From positions 3,844,001 through 3,908,000 of the forward strand of contig CP064979.1 of the NCBI GenBank assembly GCA_016699575.1: a stretch of 64,000 bases of DNA. Direction: 5' to 3'. The notes below the pieces were generated by a model. It was not told where the DNA came from. It worked only from the letters and a program-made list of their open reading frames with translations, and did no database searches. This document shows, piece after piece, positions 36,313 to 46,132 of the stretch; the first letter of the stretch is position 1; each line of letters begins with the position of its first letter. The position numbers and the translations under genes were made by a program. This DNA comes from Flavobacteriales bacterium. GTDB lineage: Bacteria > Bacteroidota > Bacteroidia > Flavobacteriales_F > PHOS-HE28.

Positions 36313-37559
36313 ACGAACGCATCACATCCGAGTGGGCAAGGCTGCGCGCCGTGTGGGGATCCGGTCCGCTGTTCTTGCTTATCGGCACCATGGTGCTCAT
36401 GCCGTTGGTGCCATCGGCCGCTGTGCTCTGCGCCTACGCCGGTTTTTTCTGGCTGGCAGCGAAGAACAAGTTCGGTTGGTTTCTTCCGACGCTCTGGCGA
36501 ACGCCGTACCCGTACCTGATGGTGTTCGGGCTGCTCCACATCATTGGCCTTGCATGGACGAGCAACTTGGGTTTTGGTCTTTTTGACCTTCAGATCAAGT
36601 TGCCGCTGCTGGTACTGCCGCTGCTTGCAGGCTTCTGCGGAGCGCATGTTCGCACCGGGCGCGACCTGCTGGCGTTCGTGTTCAGCTTATCGGGCGCGCT
36701 CATGGTGCTGGTGTGTACTGTTGCTTCGGTCTGGCGCATCGCGACCGGTTCCGATCTGTCGCCGGCACAAGAGGTCTTCAGCTCGTACTGGTCGCTGCTG
36801 TTGCACCCGAGCTATTTCGCGCTCTATCTCTCGCTGGCCATTGCCGCGTGGTGCCTGCTGCCGATACACACTTGGGTGCCTCGCTCGTGGTCGGTTGGTG
36901 TGCTGGCCTTGCTGAACTTGGGTGTGGTGTTGAGCGCGAGCAAGATCGGCTGGCTGCTCCTTACACCCTTGCTGGTGACCTTGGTCGTTCTCGTTCGACG
37001 CAATGCCTTCGTGCGCCGAACGCTTTTGGGAATGATGGCCTTCGCGGCCGCTGGTGTTGCGGTACTCGTCATGGCGTCACCATACGCACGCGATCGTGTG
37101 CAGGAGATGTTCCGTGCTTCCTCCGAACAAAAGCATGACCCGAACGCCACTACCAGCAGTGCCGTGCGCTGGCTCACTTGGGGCACGGCATGGGAGCTCT
37201 TCAAGGTACAACCGTGGTCGGGCACGGGTACTGGCGACATCAAGGATGAACTGGTGGCCGTGTACAACGCCAAGGGGTACACCGGTGCAGCAGAGCGGCG
37301 CTTGAACGCGCACAACCAATACCTGCAATCGGCGGCTTGCCTGGGTGTTCTTGCGCTTGCTGCGCTCTTGGCCATGGTGCTGGTGCCCTTGGCCGCGGGC
37401 CGTGCGCGCGATCCGCTGTTCACCCTGTTCGTGCTGCTCGTTGCGCTCAATTGGCTTGTCGAAAGCATGCTCGAGGTCCAAGCGGGTGCTGTGTTCTTCG
37501 CTGTGTTCGCGGTACTCCTCCTGTGGAAGGACGAAGCCCCTCATCTTCGCGCGTCATGA
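36309..37559 (+). CDS. O-antigen ligase/polymerase family membrane protein
   Basis: 416 residues, about 11-12 membrane helices with one large periplasmic loop. The Wzy_C/WaaL signature region contains GTGTGDIKDELVAVY and HNQYLQSAACLGVLALAA. It either polymerises the repeat unit (Wzy) or ligates glycan to lipid (WaaL); sequence alone does not separate them, though position after the flippase favours Wzy. ATGA overlaps with both neighbours. Confidence 0.85.
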   Translation: MNERITSEWARLRAVWGSGPLFLLIGTMVLMPLVPSAAVLCAYAGFFWLAAKNKFGWFLPTLWRTPYPYLMVFGLLHIIGLAWTSNLGFGLFDLQIKLPLLVLPLLAGFCGAHVRTGRDLLAFVFSLSGALMVLVCTVASVWRIATGSDLSPAQEVFSSYWSLLLHPSYFALYLSLAIAAWCLLPIHTWVPRSWSVGVLALLNLGVVLSASKIGWLLLTPLLVTLVVLVRRNAFVRRTLLGMMAFAAAGVAVLVMASPYARDRVQEMFRASSEQKHDPNATTSSAVRWLTWGTAWELFKVQPWSGTGTGDIKDELVAVYNAKGYTGAAERRLNAHNQYLQSAACLGVLALAALLAMVLVPLAAGRARDPLFTLFVLLVALNWLVESMLEVQAGAVFFAVFAVLLLWKDEAPHLRAS

Positions 37560-38761
37560 TCCCTTTCAGCCCGCCCCGCATCGATGAGCGCACCATTGCG
37601 GAAGTCGCGGAGGCCTTGCGTTCGGGCTGGATCACCACCGGGCCGCGCACCAAGGAGTTCGAACGGCGCTTGGCGGCATACAGCGGTGTGGACCATGTGA
37701 TCGCGCTGAACAGTTGGACCAACGCGGCGGAGCTCGTGTTGCGCTGGTTCGGGATCGGCCCCGGCGACGAGGTGATCGTGCCGGCCTACACCTACTGCGC
37801 TACCGCGAACATCGTGGTGCACGTCGGTGCCACACCGGTGATGGTGGACGTGCTCGATGACTTCACCATCGATCCCGACGGCGTTCGCCGTGCGCTGACC
37901 CCGCTGACCAAATGCATCATTCCGGTCGACATAGGAGGATTGCCCGCACAGGTGGGTGAAATGATGCGCATTGCTGAAGAGGCCGGACAGGCCTTCGTGG
38001 CGAACGGGCCCGTGCAGAGCATGCTCGGCCGTCCTCTTGTGCTGAGCGACGCCGCGCACTCCTTCGGGGCGGCCATTTGTGGCAAGAAGCTTGGCACGCA
38101 AGCCGACATCACCGGTTTCAGCTTCCATGCCGTGAAGAACCTGACCACGGCCGAAGGCGGAGCGCTCGCGCTCAACCTGCCTGCTCCGTTGGACAATGCC
38201 GCGCTCTACAAGCAGCTGAACACCATGAGCCTGCACGGCCAGAACAAGGACGCTCTGGCCAAGACTACGGCTGGCGGGTGGCGTTATGACGTCGAGGAGC
38301 CGGGCTGGAAATGCAACATGACCGACCTGCAAGCGGCAATCGGGCTGGTGGAATTGGAGCGCTACGACAACGAGACACTACCACGCCGCAGGGCCATTTG
38401 CGCGCGTTACGAACAAGCGTTCGCTTCCGATGGGCGTTTCATTGTCCCGCTGCTGAGCGACGGTGCCCGTACCGGCAGCTATCACCTGTACATGCTGCGG
38501 GTGGCCCAAGCCACGGAGGCGCAGCGCGATGCCATCATCGCAGCCATTGGCCGCCGCCAAGTGAGCGTGAACGTGCATTTCATACCAATGCCCATGCTCA
38601 CGGCCTACCGGAAGCGCGGTTATCGCATCGAGGACTTTCCGCGGGCGTACCTGCATTACAGCCGGGAGATCAGCTTGCCGGTCTATTTCGACCTCACGGA
38701 CGCCCAGGTGGACATGGTGATCGCTGCGGTGAAGGACAGCGTTGCCGAAGTCATGGCTTGA
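37556..38761 (+). CDS. DegT/DnrJ/EryC1/StrS-family sugar aminotransferase
   Basis: 401 residues; PLP-dependent transamination of a nucleotide keto-sugar. MIPFSPPRIDERTIAEV start, SGWITTGPRTKEFE, GDEVIVPAYTYCATANIV, D in SDAAHSFGA, and the PLP Lys in SFHAVKNLTTAEGG. Typical length. It predicts an amino-sugar in the glycan; no matching nucleotide-sugar dehydratase is in the window. ATGA overlap with the ligase gene. Confidence 0.93.
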   Translation: MIPFSPPRIDERTIAEVAEALRSGWITTGPRTKEFERRLAAYSGVDHVIALNSWTNAAELVLRWFGIGPGDEVIVPAYTYCATANIVVHVGATPVMVDVLDDFTIDPDGVRRALTPLTKCIIPVDIGGLPAQVGEMMRIAEEAGQAFVANGPVQSMLGRPLVLSDAAHSFGAAICGKKLGTQADITGFSFHAVKNLTTAEGGALALNLPAPLDNAALYKQLNTMSLHGQNKDALAKTTAGGWRYDVEEPGWKCNMTDLQAAIGLVELERYDNETLPRRRAICARYEQAFASDGRFIVPLLSDGARTGSYHLYMLRVAQATEAQRDAIIAAIGRRQVSVNVHFIPMPMLTAYRKRGYRIEDFPRAYLHYSREISLPVYFDLTDAQVDMVIAAVKDSVAEVMA

Positions 38762-38764
38762 CGA

Positions 38765-39925
38765 ATGCCGCGCCCCCTCACGATCGCTTACGTCACTACC
38801 GACGACGCCAACGACAAGCGGTCCTGGTCGGGCATCCACTACCACTTGGCCGAAGAACTGCGGAAGCAGGGGCATCGCCTGGTGCTCATCGGTCCGTTGC
38901 AGCCACAACCGTTGCTGTTCGTGCTGCGCGCTTTCAACCAGATCACCTTGCGGTTGTTCGGCAAGCGCTTCCACTACCGCGATTCACCGATCCTTTCCCG
39001 GGCTTACGCGGGGATCATCGCCAAGCGCTTGCGGGCGGCCAACGCGGACGTCGTTCTCGCTCCGGCGGGGTTGGCGGCCATCGCGAAGCTGAAGACCGAT
39101 GTGCCCATCATCCACTTCAACGACCGGAGCATCGCAGGCGCCGTGGGTTATCACAGCATCCTCAAGGACCCGTTCGCATGGTCGCTGCGCCAAAGCCTGG
39201 AACTTGAGCGCGAAGCCCTCCGCAACGCAGCATTGACCGTGTTCACCTCGGATTGGGCGGCCGATGGTGCACGGAAGTCGGAACCTTCATCAGCGTCCCG
39301 TATCCGCGTGATCCCCATGGGCGCCAACCTGGGACAGGTCCCGGCCCCGGAGCAGCGGGTCTTCCCACCGGAGGTGCTCAAGTTGCTCATGATCGGCGTG
39401 CAATGGGAGAACAAGGGGGGACCGCTTGCACTGGAGGTGCTGCGGGAATTGGCACGCCGGGGGATCAATGCGCAGTTGATCGTGTGCGGTTGCGATGTGC
39501 CGAAGGAGGTCACCGACAAGAACGTCGTCCGCGAGGGTTTCCTCAGCAAGAGCGATCCTCGGCAGCGGGCGCGCTTGGAGGAGCACCTGCGCGCCGCCGA
39601 TCTGTTCATTCTTCCGACGCGCTTCGAGGCATACGGCATTGCCTTCTGCGAAGCTGCGGCATATGGCGTTCCGGCCCTCGGCTCGCGCACCGGTGGTGTG
39701 CCCACGATCGTGCTTGAAGGAGAAACCGGCTTCCTATTCAACTTGGATGAAGGTGCCCGGGCCTATGCCGACCGCATCGAACAACTGGTGCGCGATCCAG
39801 CGACTTGGCAACGTATGCGCACCACGGCGCGCAAGCGCTACGAAGAGCATTTCACCTGGGAGGCCTTCGTTCAGCGGTTGATGGCTGAGGTGGAGGCCGC
39901 TGGGCTTGTGAGGAGTTCGCGGTAG
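38765..39925 (+). CDS. Glycosyltransferase family 4
   Basis: 386 residues. GT-B enzyme with N-terminal IAYVTTDDANDKRSWSGIHYHLA, then RIRVIPMGANLG, KLLMIGVQWENKGG, and the donor E-x7-E region FEAYGIAFCEAAAYGVPALG. Last gene of the plus-strand operon, 3 nt after the aminotransferase. Its 3' end overlaps the convergent GT4 gene by 55 nt. Confidence 0.9.
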   Translation: MPRPLTIAYVTTDDANDKRSWSGIHYHLAEELRKQGHRLVLIGPLQPQPLLFVLRAFNQITLRLFGKRFHYRDSPILSRAYAGIIAKRLRAANADVVLAPAGLAAIAKLKTDVPIIHFNDRSIAGAVGYHSILKDPFAWSLRQSLELEREALRNAALTVFTSDWAADGARKSEPSSASRIRVIPMGANLGQVPAPEQRVFPPEVLKLLMIGVQWENKGGPLALEVLRELARRGINAQLIVCGCDVPKEVTDKNVVREGFLSKSDPRQRARLEEHLRAADLFILPTRFEAYGIAFCEAAAYGVPALGSRTGGVPTIVLEGETGFLFNLDEGARAYADRIEQLVRDPATWQRMRTTARKRYEEHFTWEAFVQRLMAEVEAAGLVRSSR

Positions 39926-41094
39926 TGTCGATGGAATGCACCGGGTTCGAACACGACCTTCGCACGCGCGAACGCAGCTTGTCGCATGGCCCACAGCCTT
40001 TCTGGGTCAGCCTGCATGGTGAGCAGGAAGTCCGTCATTTCGTTTACCACGATCGAAGGGTCCGTGGAAGAGATGATGCAGCAGTATCCGCTATCCAGAC
40101 GGTTGGGCACATCGCCAACAGGGGTGCTCACGATCGCAAGGCCGTGCGCCATCGCCTCCATGATCACCATTGGGAATCCTTCACGGTCGCTCGTGAGCAC
40201 AAGGATGTCATGCGAACTGTACAGCGCGGAAAGCACGCTGGGATCACTGACCGGCCCGGTGGAACGGATGCCAGCTGAGTTGCTGCGTGCGTTGATCCCA
40301 ACAGTGGTGAACCGGAACCCATCCGGTGCTGCTGCATGCAGTTGCTCACAGATCCGCAAGAAAAGCTCCGGTCGTTTCTCGCTCGAGTCGCGGCCAACGA
40401 ACAGCACGCCGACCCGGCCCTTGCGCAGAAGGGGTTCAACGAAACGGTCCACGGCGTTGGAGATGAAGCCGAGCTTGCCTTGTTCCTCCGGGGAAATGCC
40501 GTTCGCAGACAGGAAACGCCTGTATTCGCCCAAGGCGTGCCTGCTAACGAACAACATGGCGTGGAGCCTTGGGAAGAGGTGAAGCCAGGCTTTGTGTTGG
40601 GCGTTGCCGCTGGGTTGGAAAAGAAAGGCGTGTTGCAGGTATGTACACTTCACCCGCGCGTGCAGTGCAGGAAGCAGATCGAAGAAGGTGCTGCTCAACG
40701 AAGCAAAGAGCACCGCGTTATCGCGTTCGTTCAGCACGGCGGCGATCCTGGTGCGGGCCCAGCCCCGTGTGATGGGGTGATTGAGCAAATGTGGAAGTTC
40801 GATCGTGATCGCGGAGCGCTCGAAAGCGGAGCGGTTCGCATCCGAACCGGAGAAGCCATGTATGATCACCAATGGCGCTTTGTCCTTCACCGTGGCCACG
40901 ATGTCGGCATGCACGCGCTCGGCACCTCCAATACCGAAGTAGGGGAAGAGGAAGAGGTGCTCTCCTGACCAGTCCCGGAGCGTACGGACCAGCGTCCGCT
41001 GCTCGCGCCAAGTGGCCAGCGGTGAATAGGTGAGCACGCGGTACACGCCGCGCAATAGGCGAGCGGGAAGGGAAGCGCTTACCCGGTTGCTCAT
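39871..41094 (-). CDS. Glycosyltransferase family 4
   Basis: 407 residues. N-terminal FPYFGIGGAERVHADIV is the typical GT4 acceptor loop; donor half contains GVLFVGRDSSEKRPELFLRI and TSDREGFPMVIMEAMAHGLA with E-x7-E. A basic N-terminal extension of about 50 residues may bind the membrane. Last gene of the minus-strand operon (TGATG-type spacing with the fucosyltransferase); tail-to-tail overlap of 55 nt with the plus-strand GT4. Confidence 0.88.
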   Translation of the reverse strand: MSNRVSASLPARLLRGVYRVLTYSPLATWREQRTLVRTLRDWSGEHLFLFPYFGIGGAERVHADIVATVKDKAPLVIIHGFSGSDANRSAFERSAITIELPHLLNHPITRGWARTRIAAVLNERDNAVLFASLSSTFFDLLPALHARVKCTYLQHAFLFQPSGNAQHKAWLHLFPRLHAMLFVSRHALGEYRRFLSANGISPEEQGKLGFISNAVDRFVEPLLRKGRVGVLFVGRDSSEKRPELFLRICEQLHAAAPDGFRFTTVGINARSNSAGIRSTGPVSDPSVLSALYSSHDILVLTSDREGFPMVIMEAMAHGLAIVSTPVGDVPNRLDSGYCCIISSTDPSIVVNEMTDFLLTMQADPERLWAMRQAAFARAKVVFEPGAFHRHYRELLTSPAASTSAINR

Positions 41095-41963
41095 AAGCGT
41101 TCCCAGCCGACCGGAAGCAGGTCGGCGGTATCAATGGCTGGATCCTTGAACCAGCGCAGCGGCGCGATCACGCGCTTGTCCGGTGACGGGTTCAACCAAG
41201 CGCCCCACCAACTGAAACTGCTGTTGGCCATGACGTGATGGTCGCACAGCGACATAAGGTACATGTCGATGTGCGGAGGAGCCCCAAGCTCCACGAAATG
41301 CACCTGGCGGTCCGAACGGATATGGGCCCTGCTCCAGGCCATATCATCACTGAACACGAAGTACCGCGCGTCGGGTGAGCTGACCAGCATGCGCTCCATC
41401 GCCTGTTGGTAGTAGCTTGGTGTACAGGTGTGGAAGTGCGCGCTCGCGGCTGCTTGGTTCACATAGTCGCCGCGGCGGACGTGCACGCTGATGGCCGGTA
41501 CGGAACGGATCCGCTGTGCCGCTTCCGCTGCGCTCCCCTGCAGCGGTGTCCGCAGAACGATCTCTTGCCTCAACGCCGGTGCGACGGGGTCGAAGTAGCG
41601 TTCGCTCTGCCAGTAACCTTCGAGGTAACTACCGTCCACAGCCTGAAGGACGGAGGCATCGAAGCGCATGGAGGCTTCGCGTACGGTGCGTTCCGGTGCG
41701 AGCCGGGGATGGAGGCGGTGCAGACCACTGCGCAGCGGCCCGCCGAAGCGCGCCCGTTGAACGCTGGCAGCATCTGCGGTGCGCATCGTCACATTGAACG
41801 CATCAAGCCCAGGCGCACGGTACGTCGCAGGCCCGGTGGTCCGATCATAGTGGTCCAGGTCGAAAGCCACGTCCACACCGCGTTCGAGTTCGATGCGGCG
41901 GCCGAGCGCATACTGGAACAACTGGTTGCCCAGCCCTCCCATCAGTTTCACGATGATGCTCAT
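41091..41963 (-). CDS. Alpha-1,2-fucosyltransferase-like GT11
   Basis: 290 residues. GT11 signature: N-terminal IIVKLMGGLGNQLFQYALGR, GDP-fucose binding HVRRGDYV, then FSDDMAW and ANSSFSWWGAWLN. FutC-like enzymes add fucose in alpha-1,2 linkage from GDP-fucose. The presence of this gene predicts fucose (or a related sugar) in the surface glycan. Overlaps both neighbours by 4 nt. Confidence 0.93.
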   Translation of the reverse strand: MSIIVKLMGGLGNQLFQYALGRRIELERGVDVAFDLDHYDRTTGPATYRAPGLDAFNVTMRTADAASVQRARFGGPLRSGLHRLHPRLAPERTVREASMRFDASVLQAVDGSYLEGYWQSERYFDPVAPALRQEIVLRTPLQGSAAEAAQRIRSVPAISVHVRRGDYVNQAAASAHFHTCTPSYYQQAMERMLVSSPDARYFVFSDDMAWSRAHIRSDRQVHFVELGAPPHIDMYLMSLCDHHVMANSSFSWWGAWLNPSPDKRVIAPLRWFKDPAIDTADLLPVGWERL

Positions 41964-42898
41964 GCGCGATCCGGGCGAAAGGTGGCACGCAGGCGCTTCA
42001 GCAGGATGTACAGCTTCATTGAGCCCAGCGCACGGCGTGCAAGTGCGCGTACATCGGTGGCGGTAAGTCCGCGCCGGATGGTGGAGTATGCAAGCTCCTG
42101 TTCAGGGACGCGCGCGGCGAAGAGCGCGATCAAGTGGCCCCAGTAGCGTAACACGTCCGGCCTCGTTCGGGCATGCTTCATCCATTTCGCATCGAAGGCG
42201 ACGAGACCCTGCAGCATGCGCAGAGCGTTCTTGGAGGTGTTGCCCGTGTGCTGCCTCAATCCCACAAGGTCCTGCGGTGCGTGATCGAACGCTCCGACCC
42301 GTGCGAGCCGAAGCCACATGTCGTGGTCCTCGGAGGTGAGCAAGGCCTCGTCGAAGGGCCCCGTTTCGCCAAAGGCACTGCGCCGGATGAGCACGGCGCT
42401 GGACCCGCCGGGGACGGTGTTGCGCAAGAGCAGCCGATCGAAGCAGTCGCCGCGCAAGGCTGCACCGTTGCTGGCGGCCAATGGTGAGGTCCTGCTCGCC
42501 GCGTCCACGGCATAGGCACCGCAGTGCACCAGCACGGTGCCGCCGGATGTGCCAGGTGTGAAGCACTGGAGCTGCTGCTCGAGCTTGCATGGATGCCAGA
42601 CATCATCCGCATCGAGGAACGCCACGAACGGTGAATTGCCCAAGCGCAGCCCGTGGTTCCGTGCGCTGTTCGGTCCTCGATTGGGTTGCCGTGCCAAGCG
42701 CACCCGATGTCCTTCCGTGTGCGCCGCGATGAAGGCTTCGACCAGGGCGGGACCGTCGTCGGTCGAGCCGTCGTCCACCACGAACACCCGCGCGGGCAAA
42801 TGCGTTTGCGCGAGCACGGAGGCGAGGGCCTCAATGATGTAAGCCGCATTGTTGTACAACGGGATCACCACATCAACTTCCATCCTCATGGGCTTCAT
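41960..42898 (-). CDS. Glycosyltransferase family 2
   Basis: 312 residues. GT-A fold: DVVIPLYNNAAYIIEAL, VVDDGSTDDGPALV, and the DxD in VAFLDADDVWHP. Acceptor region with SEDHDMWLRLARVG. Amphipathic C-terminus (LYILLKRLRATF). Overlaps the fucosyltransferase (ATGA) and the next GT2 upstream. Sugar not determinable. Confidence 0.9.
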   Translation of the reverse strand: MKPMRMEVDVVIPLYNNAAYIIEALASVLAQTHLPARVFVVDDGSTDDGPALVEAFIAAHTEGHRVRLARQPNRGPNSARNHGLRLGNSPFVAFLDADDVWHPCKLEQQLQCFTPGTSGGTVLVHCGAYAVDAASRTSPLAASNGAALRGDCFDRLLLRNTVPGGSSAVLIRRSAFGETGPFDEALLTSEDHDMWLRLARVGAFDHAPQDLVGLRQHTGNTSKNALRMLQGLVAFDAKWMKHARTRPDVLRYWGHLIALFAARVPEQELAYSTIRRGLTATDVRALARRALGSMKLYILLKRLRATFRPDRA

Positions 42899-43863
42899 GG
42901 CTCACCACGCCGTAATGACCCCAGGACGCACCGCTTGCGGAGATGGTCCAGGACGCGGTGGACAGGGCTATGGTGCGGAACCAGGCGAGCGCTCATCAAC
43001 TTGGCGCGAAGATCCCGTTCCAACACCGCGCGTTCGTCCTTGTCGGTCGTCAGGTCCATGATGAAGGTGAACAGTTCGCCGTGCAACGCACGCAGCCCGG
43101 TCGGTGTGGCAATGGGATAGTCGATGCCCAGATGTTCCAGCAATACGGCGAGGTCGGGCGGAAGTCCGGGCAAGGCCCATCTGATGTTCTCCCGTCGCTG
43201 CCGCAGGCTGCGCTCCTGGAAGCGCGGCATCGTGCGGGTGAGGCCGGTGGGAAGCACACGGTAGCGGACCAGGACTTCGGGAAGGTTTGCGGCGCGGCCT
43301 TGGCGGCAAAGGCGCGACCACATGTCCCAGTCATCGTGTACGTCCGGTCCGGGGTCGAAGCCGCCTGCTCTCTCCGCAGCGGTCCGTTTGAACATGACGG
43401 ACGAGCTCACGAACGGCGTGTCGAAAAGGAGCGCGAAACGGATGGCCGCATCGGTAAGCGGCTGGTGTTGTTCGCGTAGTGGTTCGCCTGCCGCATCGGT
43501 GATCAATGACCATGCGCCCAAGATGGACAAGGAGGGTTCTTGTTCAAAGCGCTCAAGTTGGTGCTTCAAGCGATCAGGGAGACTGGCGTCATCGGCGTCC
43601 TGGCGCGCGATGTACGGCGCGCTGGCCTTTGCCAACGCCGCGTTCAGGGCATGCGCAACCCCACGGTTCTCCTGACGGATCAGCTTGACACGGGCATCGC
43701 CCATGCCTGCCACCACTTGTGCGGAACGGTCGGTACTACCATCGTCGACCACCACCAGTTCCAGATCAGTGATGGACTGATCAAGAACGGAGCGCACGGC
43801 TTCCTCAACGAAAGGAGCCGCATTGTACAGGGGCATGATCACGCTCACGCGTGGAGTGCTCAT
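42895..43863 (-). CDS. Glycosyltransferase family 2
   Basis: 322 residues. VSVIMPLYNAAPFVEEAV, VVVDDGSTDRSAQVV, and ARQDADDASLPDRL (DxD). Donor-side DWDMWSRLCRQG. Similar to its downstream neighbour but not a tandem duplicate. A 118-nt gap without a gene (43864-43981) separates it from the wzt gene. Confidence 0.9.
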   Translation of the reverse strand: MSTPRVSVIMPLYNAAPFVEEAVRSVLDQSITDLELVVVDDGSTDRSAQVVAGMGDARVKLIRQENRGVAHALNAALAKASAPYIARQDADDASLPDRLKHQLERFEQEPSLSILGAWSLITDAAGEPLREQHQPLTDAAIRFALLFDTPFVSSSVMFKRTAAERAGGFDPGPDVHDDWDMWSRLCRQGRAANLPEVLVRYRVLPTGLTRTMPRFQERSLRQRRENIRWALPGLPPDLAVLLEHLGIDYPIATPTGLRALHGELFTFIMDLTTDKDERAVLERDLRAKLMSARLVPHHSPVHRVLDHLRKRCVLGSLRRGEP

Positions 43864-43981
43864 CGGGACATCCTCTTAAGGGACCAGGACCAGCGGCCGG
43901 GGAACCGCGTGCGGGCGAACAGGGCCTCATTGCTCGGCTGCTCATTCGCTTGTTCCATGATGGAGCGTATCCCGGCTTTCA

Positions 43982-45232
43982 TCATCGATCCAACGGATTG
44001 ATCTCCACGTCCATTTGGTTCAACAACAGACCGCTGCGGGTGTTCAGGATGCGAGGGTCGTGCGCCAGCGCGCTCACCTCGCTCACGGTGATCGTGGCAT
44101 GGTCAGCCAGGTGCTGGAAGTTCCGGCCTTCCTCGGACAGTCCTATCACCACCTTGTACACACCTGCAGTGAGATGGATGTGGTCGTTGCGGAAGGTCGC
44201 GGAATAACGGCCTGCCGCGAGCGCATTCGGGAGGCTCCAGCTCGTGCGTACTGGAAGGTCAAGGACCGTGCTGATGCCCACCGCAACCACAAGTCCTTCC
44301 ACGGGGCGGCGCAACATGAAGTCCACTTGCAAGGCCCAAGCCGTGCCCATGCGAATCTCGTTCAACGGACGGCCATCAGGGTCCAACAAGCGGATGCGCT
44401 CAGTGAAGGCGACCATTTCAGGGGAAGCGTACTGGACCAATTCGGTGACCGCATTCCCCGACGAGCCCGATGACGTGTATGCATGGATGACGTCGTGCAA
44501 TGACCCGGAAGCGGCCACTTTACCTTGTTCCAGCAACAATCCTTTGTTGCAAAGGCGCTGCACAGCGTCCATTTGGTGGCTCACGAACAGGATGGTGCGG
44601 CCACCCTTGCTCACGTCCTCCATCTTGCCCAGGCATTTCTGCTGGAACTTGCTGTCGCCCACGGCCAGCACTTCGTCCACCACCAGGATCTCCGGCTCCA
44701 GATGCGCGGCCACGGCGAAGGCCAGCCTCACGTACATGCCGCTGCTGTAACGCTTCACGGGCGTGTCCAGGAAGCGCTCCACCTCGGCGAAAGCAACGAT
44801 CTCGTCGAACTTGGCGGTGATCTCCGCGCGGCTCATGCCGAGGATGGCCCCGTTCAGGTAGATGTTCTCCCGGCCGCTGAGCTCGGGGTGGAAGCCAGTG
44901 CCCACCTCGAGCAGACTGGCCACACGGCCGTTGAGGACGATGCGGCCGTGCGTGGGCTCGGTGATGCGGCTCAGCACTTTGAGCAGGGTGCTTTTCCCGG
45001 CACCGTTGCGGCCGATGATGCCCACGCGATCACCGGCGTTCACCGTGAACGAGATATCCCGCAGCGCGAAGAACTCTTCCGATGTCTCTACCGTCGCCTT
45101 CGGCCGGAAGAGCCCTTTCACGTTGTCCGCTATGACATCCCGCAAAGCGGTGTACCGTTCCGTTTTCCGATGGTGGAGCGTATAGCTCTTGCTGAGCCCT
45201 TCCACGCGGATCATCTCCTGGCCGATGCTCAT
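43982..45232 (-). CDS. wzt: Polysaccharide ABC transporter ATP-binding protein, Wzt-like
   Basis: 416 residues from ATG at 45232. ABC ATPase with Walker A GIIGRNGAGKST, Q-loop, signature YSSGMYVRLAF, Walker B ILVVDEVLAVGD and H-loop VSHQ (the TagH/Wzt type). The C-terminal 150 residues are a beta-sandwich Wzt-C-like domain (MRLRRPVEGLVVAVGIS-type strand, AAGRYSATF, HIHLTAGVYKVVIGLSE) that binds the capped glycan end. Overlaps the permease stop (ATGA). Confidence 0.93.
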   Translation of the reverse strand: MSIGQEMIRVEGLSKSYTLHHRKTERYTALRDVIADNVKGLFRPKATVETSEEFFALRDISFTVNAGDRVGIIGRNGAGKSTLLKVLSRITEPTHGRIVLNGRVASLLEVGTGFHPELSGRENIYLNGAILGMSRAEITAKFDEIVAFAEVERFLDTPVKRYSSGMYVRLAFAVAAHLEPEILVVDEVLAVGDSKFQQKCLGKMEDVSKGGRTILFVSHQMDAVQRLCNKGLLLEQGKVAASGSLHDVIHAYTSSGSSGNAVTELVQYASPEMVAFTERIRLLDPDGRPLNEIRMGTAWALQVDFMLRRPVEGLVVAVGISTVLDLPVRTSWSLPNALAAGRYSATFRNDHIHLTAGVYKVVIGLSEEGRNFQHLADHATITVSEVSALAHDPRILNTRSGLLLNQMDVEINPLDR

Positions 45233-46065
45233 ATCACGTCGGCGAATGATCGTTCGGTGCGGCGGAAGTACCGCAGACCAACAATGAGGAACACCAGGCT
45301 GATGGCCACCGACACGGTGAAGCCCGGCATGATGATGGGGGAGGCACCGCCCAGCAAGCACCAGCGGAAACCATCGATAACGCCCACCATGGGGTTCATG
45401 GCGTACAGCCACTTCACCGCTTCCGGTACGTTCGGATGGTCCAGCACATCGCTGCTGGTGAAGGCCACCGGGGAGACATAGAGCCCGAACTGGACGAGAA
45501 AGGGAACGACGTAGCGGAAGTCGCGGTAACGGACGTTCAGGGCGGCGATGAACACGCCCAAGCCCAGTGCCGTCACCATGGCCAGCAAAAGGAACAGCGG
45601 CAGGAAGAGCATCTCCGGTCCCGGTTGGAACCGGTAGATCGCCATGAGCACCAGCAGTATGACCAGCGAGATGAAGAAATCGATGAGGCAAACGATGATG
45701 GTGCTCGCTGGAACAATGAGGCGCGGGAAATAGACCTTGGTGAGCAGGTTGCTGTTGGCGATCAGGCTCCCGGCTGCCTCGCTCATCGCCGTGCTGAAGA
45801 AGGTCCAAGGCAATGTGGCTGCAGCCACAAGGATCAGCCGCGGCACACCTTCAGGGACGTCCGATCCGAACAACCAACCGATGAGCGCCATGGCACCCAG
45901 CGTGAGCAGCGGCCGGAGCACGCTCCATGCAATGCCGATCACCGTCTGCTTGTAGCGCACCAGCACATCGCGCCATGCGAGGAACCCGAAGAGGCTCCGG
46001 TAGGTCCACAGGTCGCGCCAGTAATGGCGGTCGGCCCGGCCGGGCTCAATGACGGTGCGGTGCAT
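45229..46065 (-). CDS. wzm: Polysaccharide ABC transporter permease, Wzm-like
   Basis: 278 residues from ATG at 46065, six membrane helices, ABC-2 permease. Motifs: YRSLFGFLAWRDVLVRYKQT, GIAWSVLRPLLTLGAMALIG, NSNLLTKVYFPRLIVPAST, NVRYRDFRYVVPFLVQFGLY. Together with the Wzt-like ATPase it exports a lipid-linked polymer to the periplasm. A TAGCTTCG promoter box lies 11 nt upstream, opposite the start of the sugar transferase gene. Confidence 0.92.
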   Translation of the reverse strand: MHRTVIEPGRADRHYWRDLWTYRSLFGFLAWRDVLVRYKQTVIGIAWSVLRPLLTLGAMALIGWLFGSDVPEGVPRLILVAAATLPWTFFSTAMSEAAGSLIANSNLLTKVYFPRLIVPASTIIVCLIDFFISLVILLVLMAIYRFQPGPEMLFLPLFLLLAMVTALGLGVFIAALNVRYRDFRYVVPFLVQFGLYVSPVAFTSSDVLDHPNVPEAVKWLYAMNPMVGVIDGFRWCLLGGASPIIMPGFTVSVAISLVFLIVGLRYFRRTERSFADVI

Positions 46066-46076
46066 GGGATGTGCGG

Positions 46077-46084
46077 CGAAGCTA
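46077..46084 (-). promoter_or_regulatory. -7 promoter element of the wzm-wzt operon
   Basis: TAGCTTCG on the minus strand, 11 nt before the wzm ATG. Confidence 0.45.
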
Positions 46085-46132
46085 CCGCGCGGGCATTGAT
46101 GGTGGCCGTGGATCGCCCTTCTTTGCCCGGGC

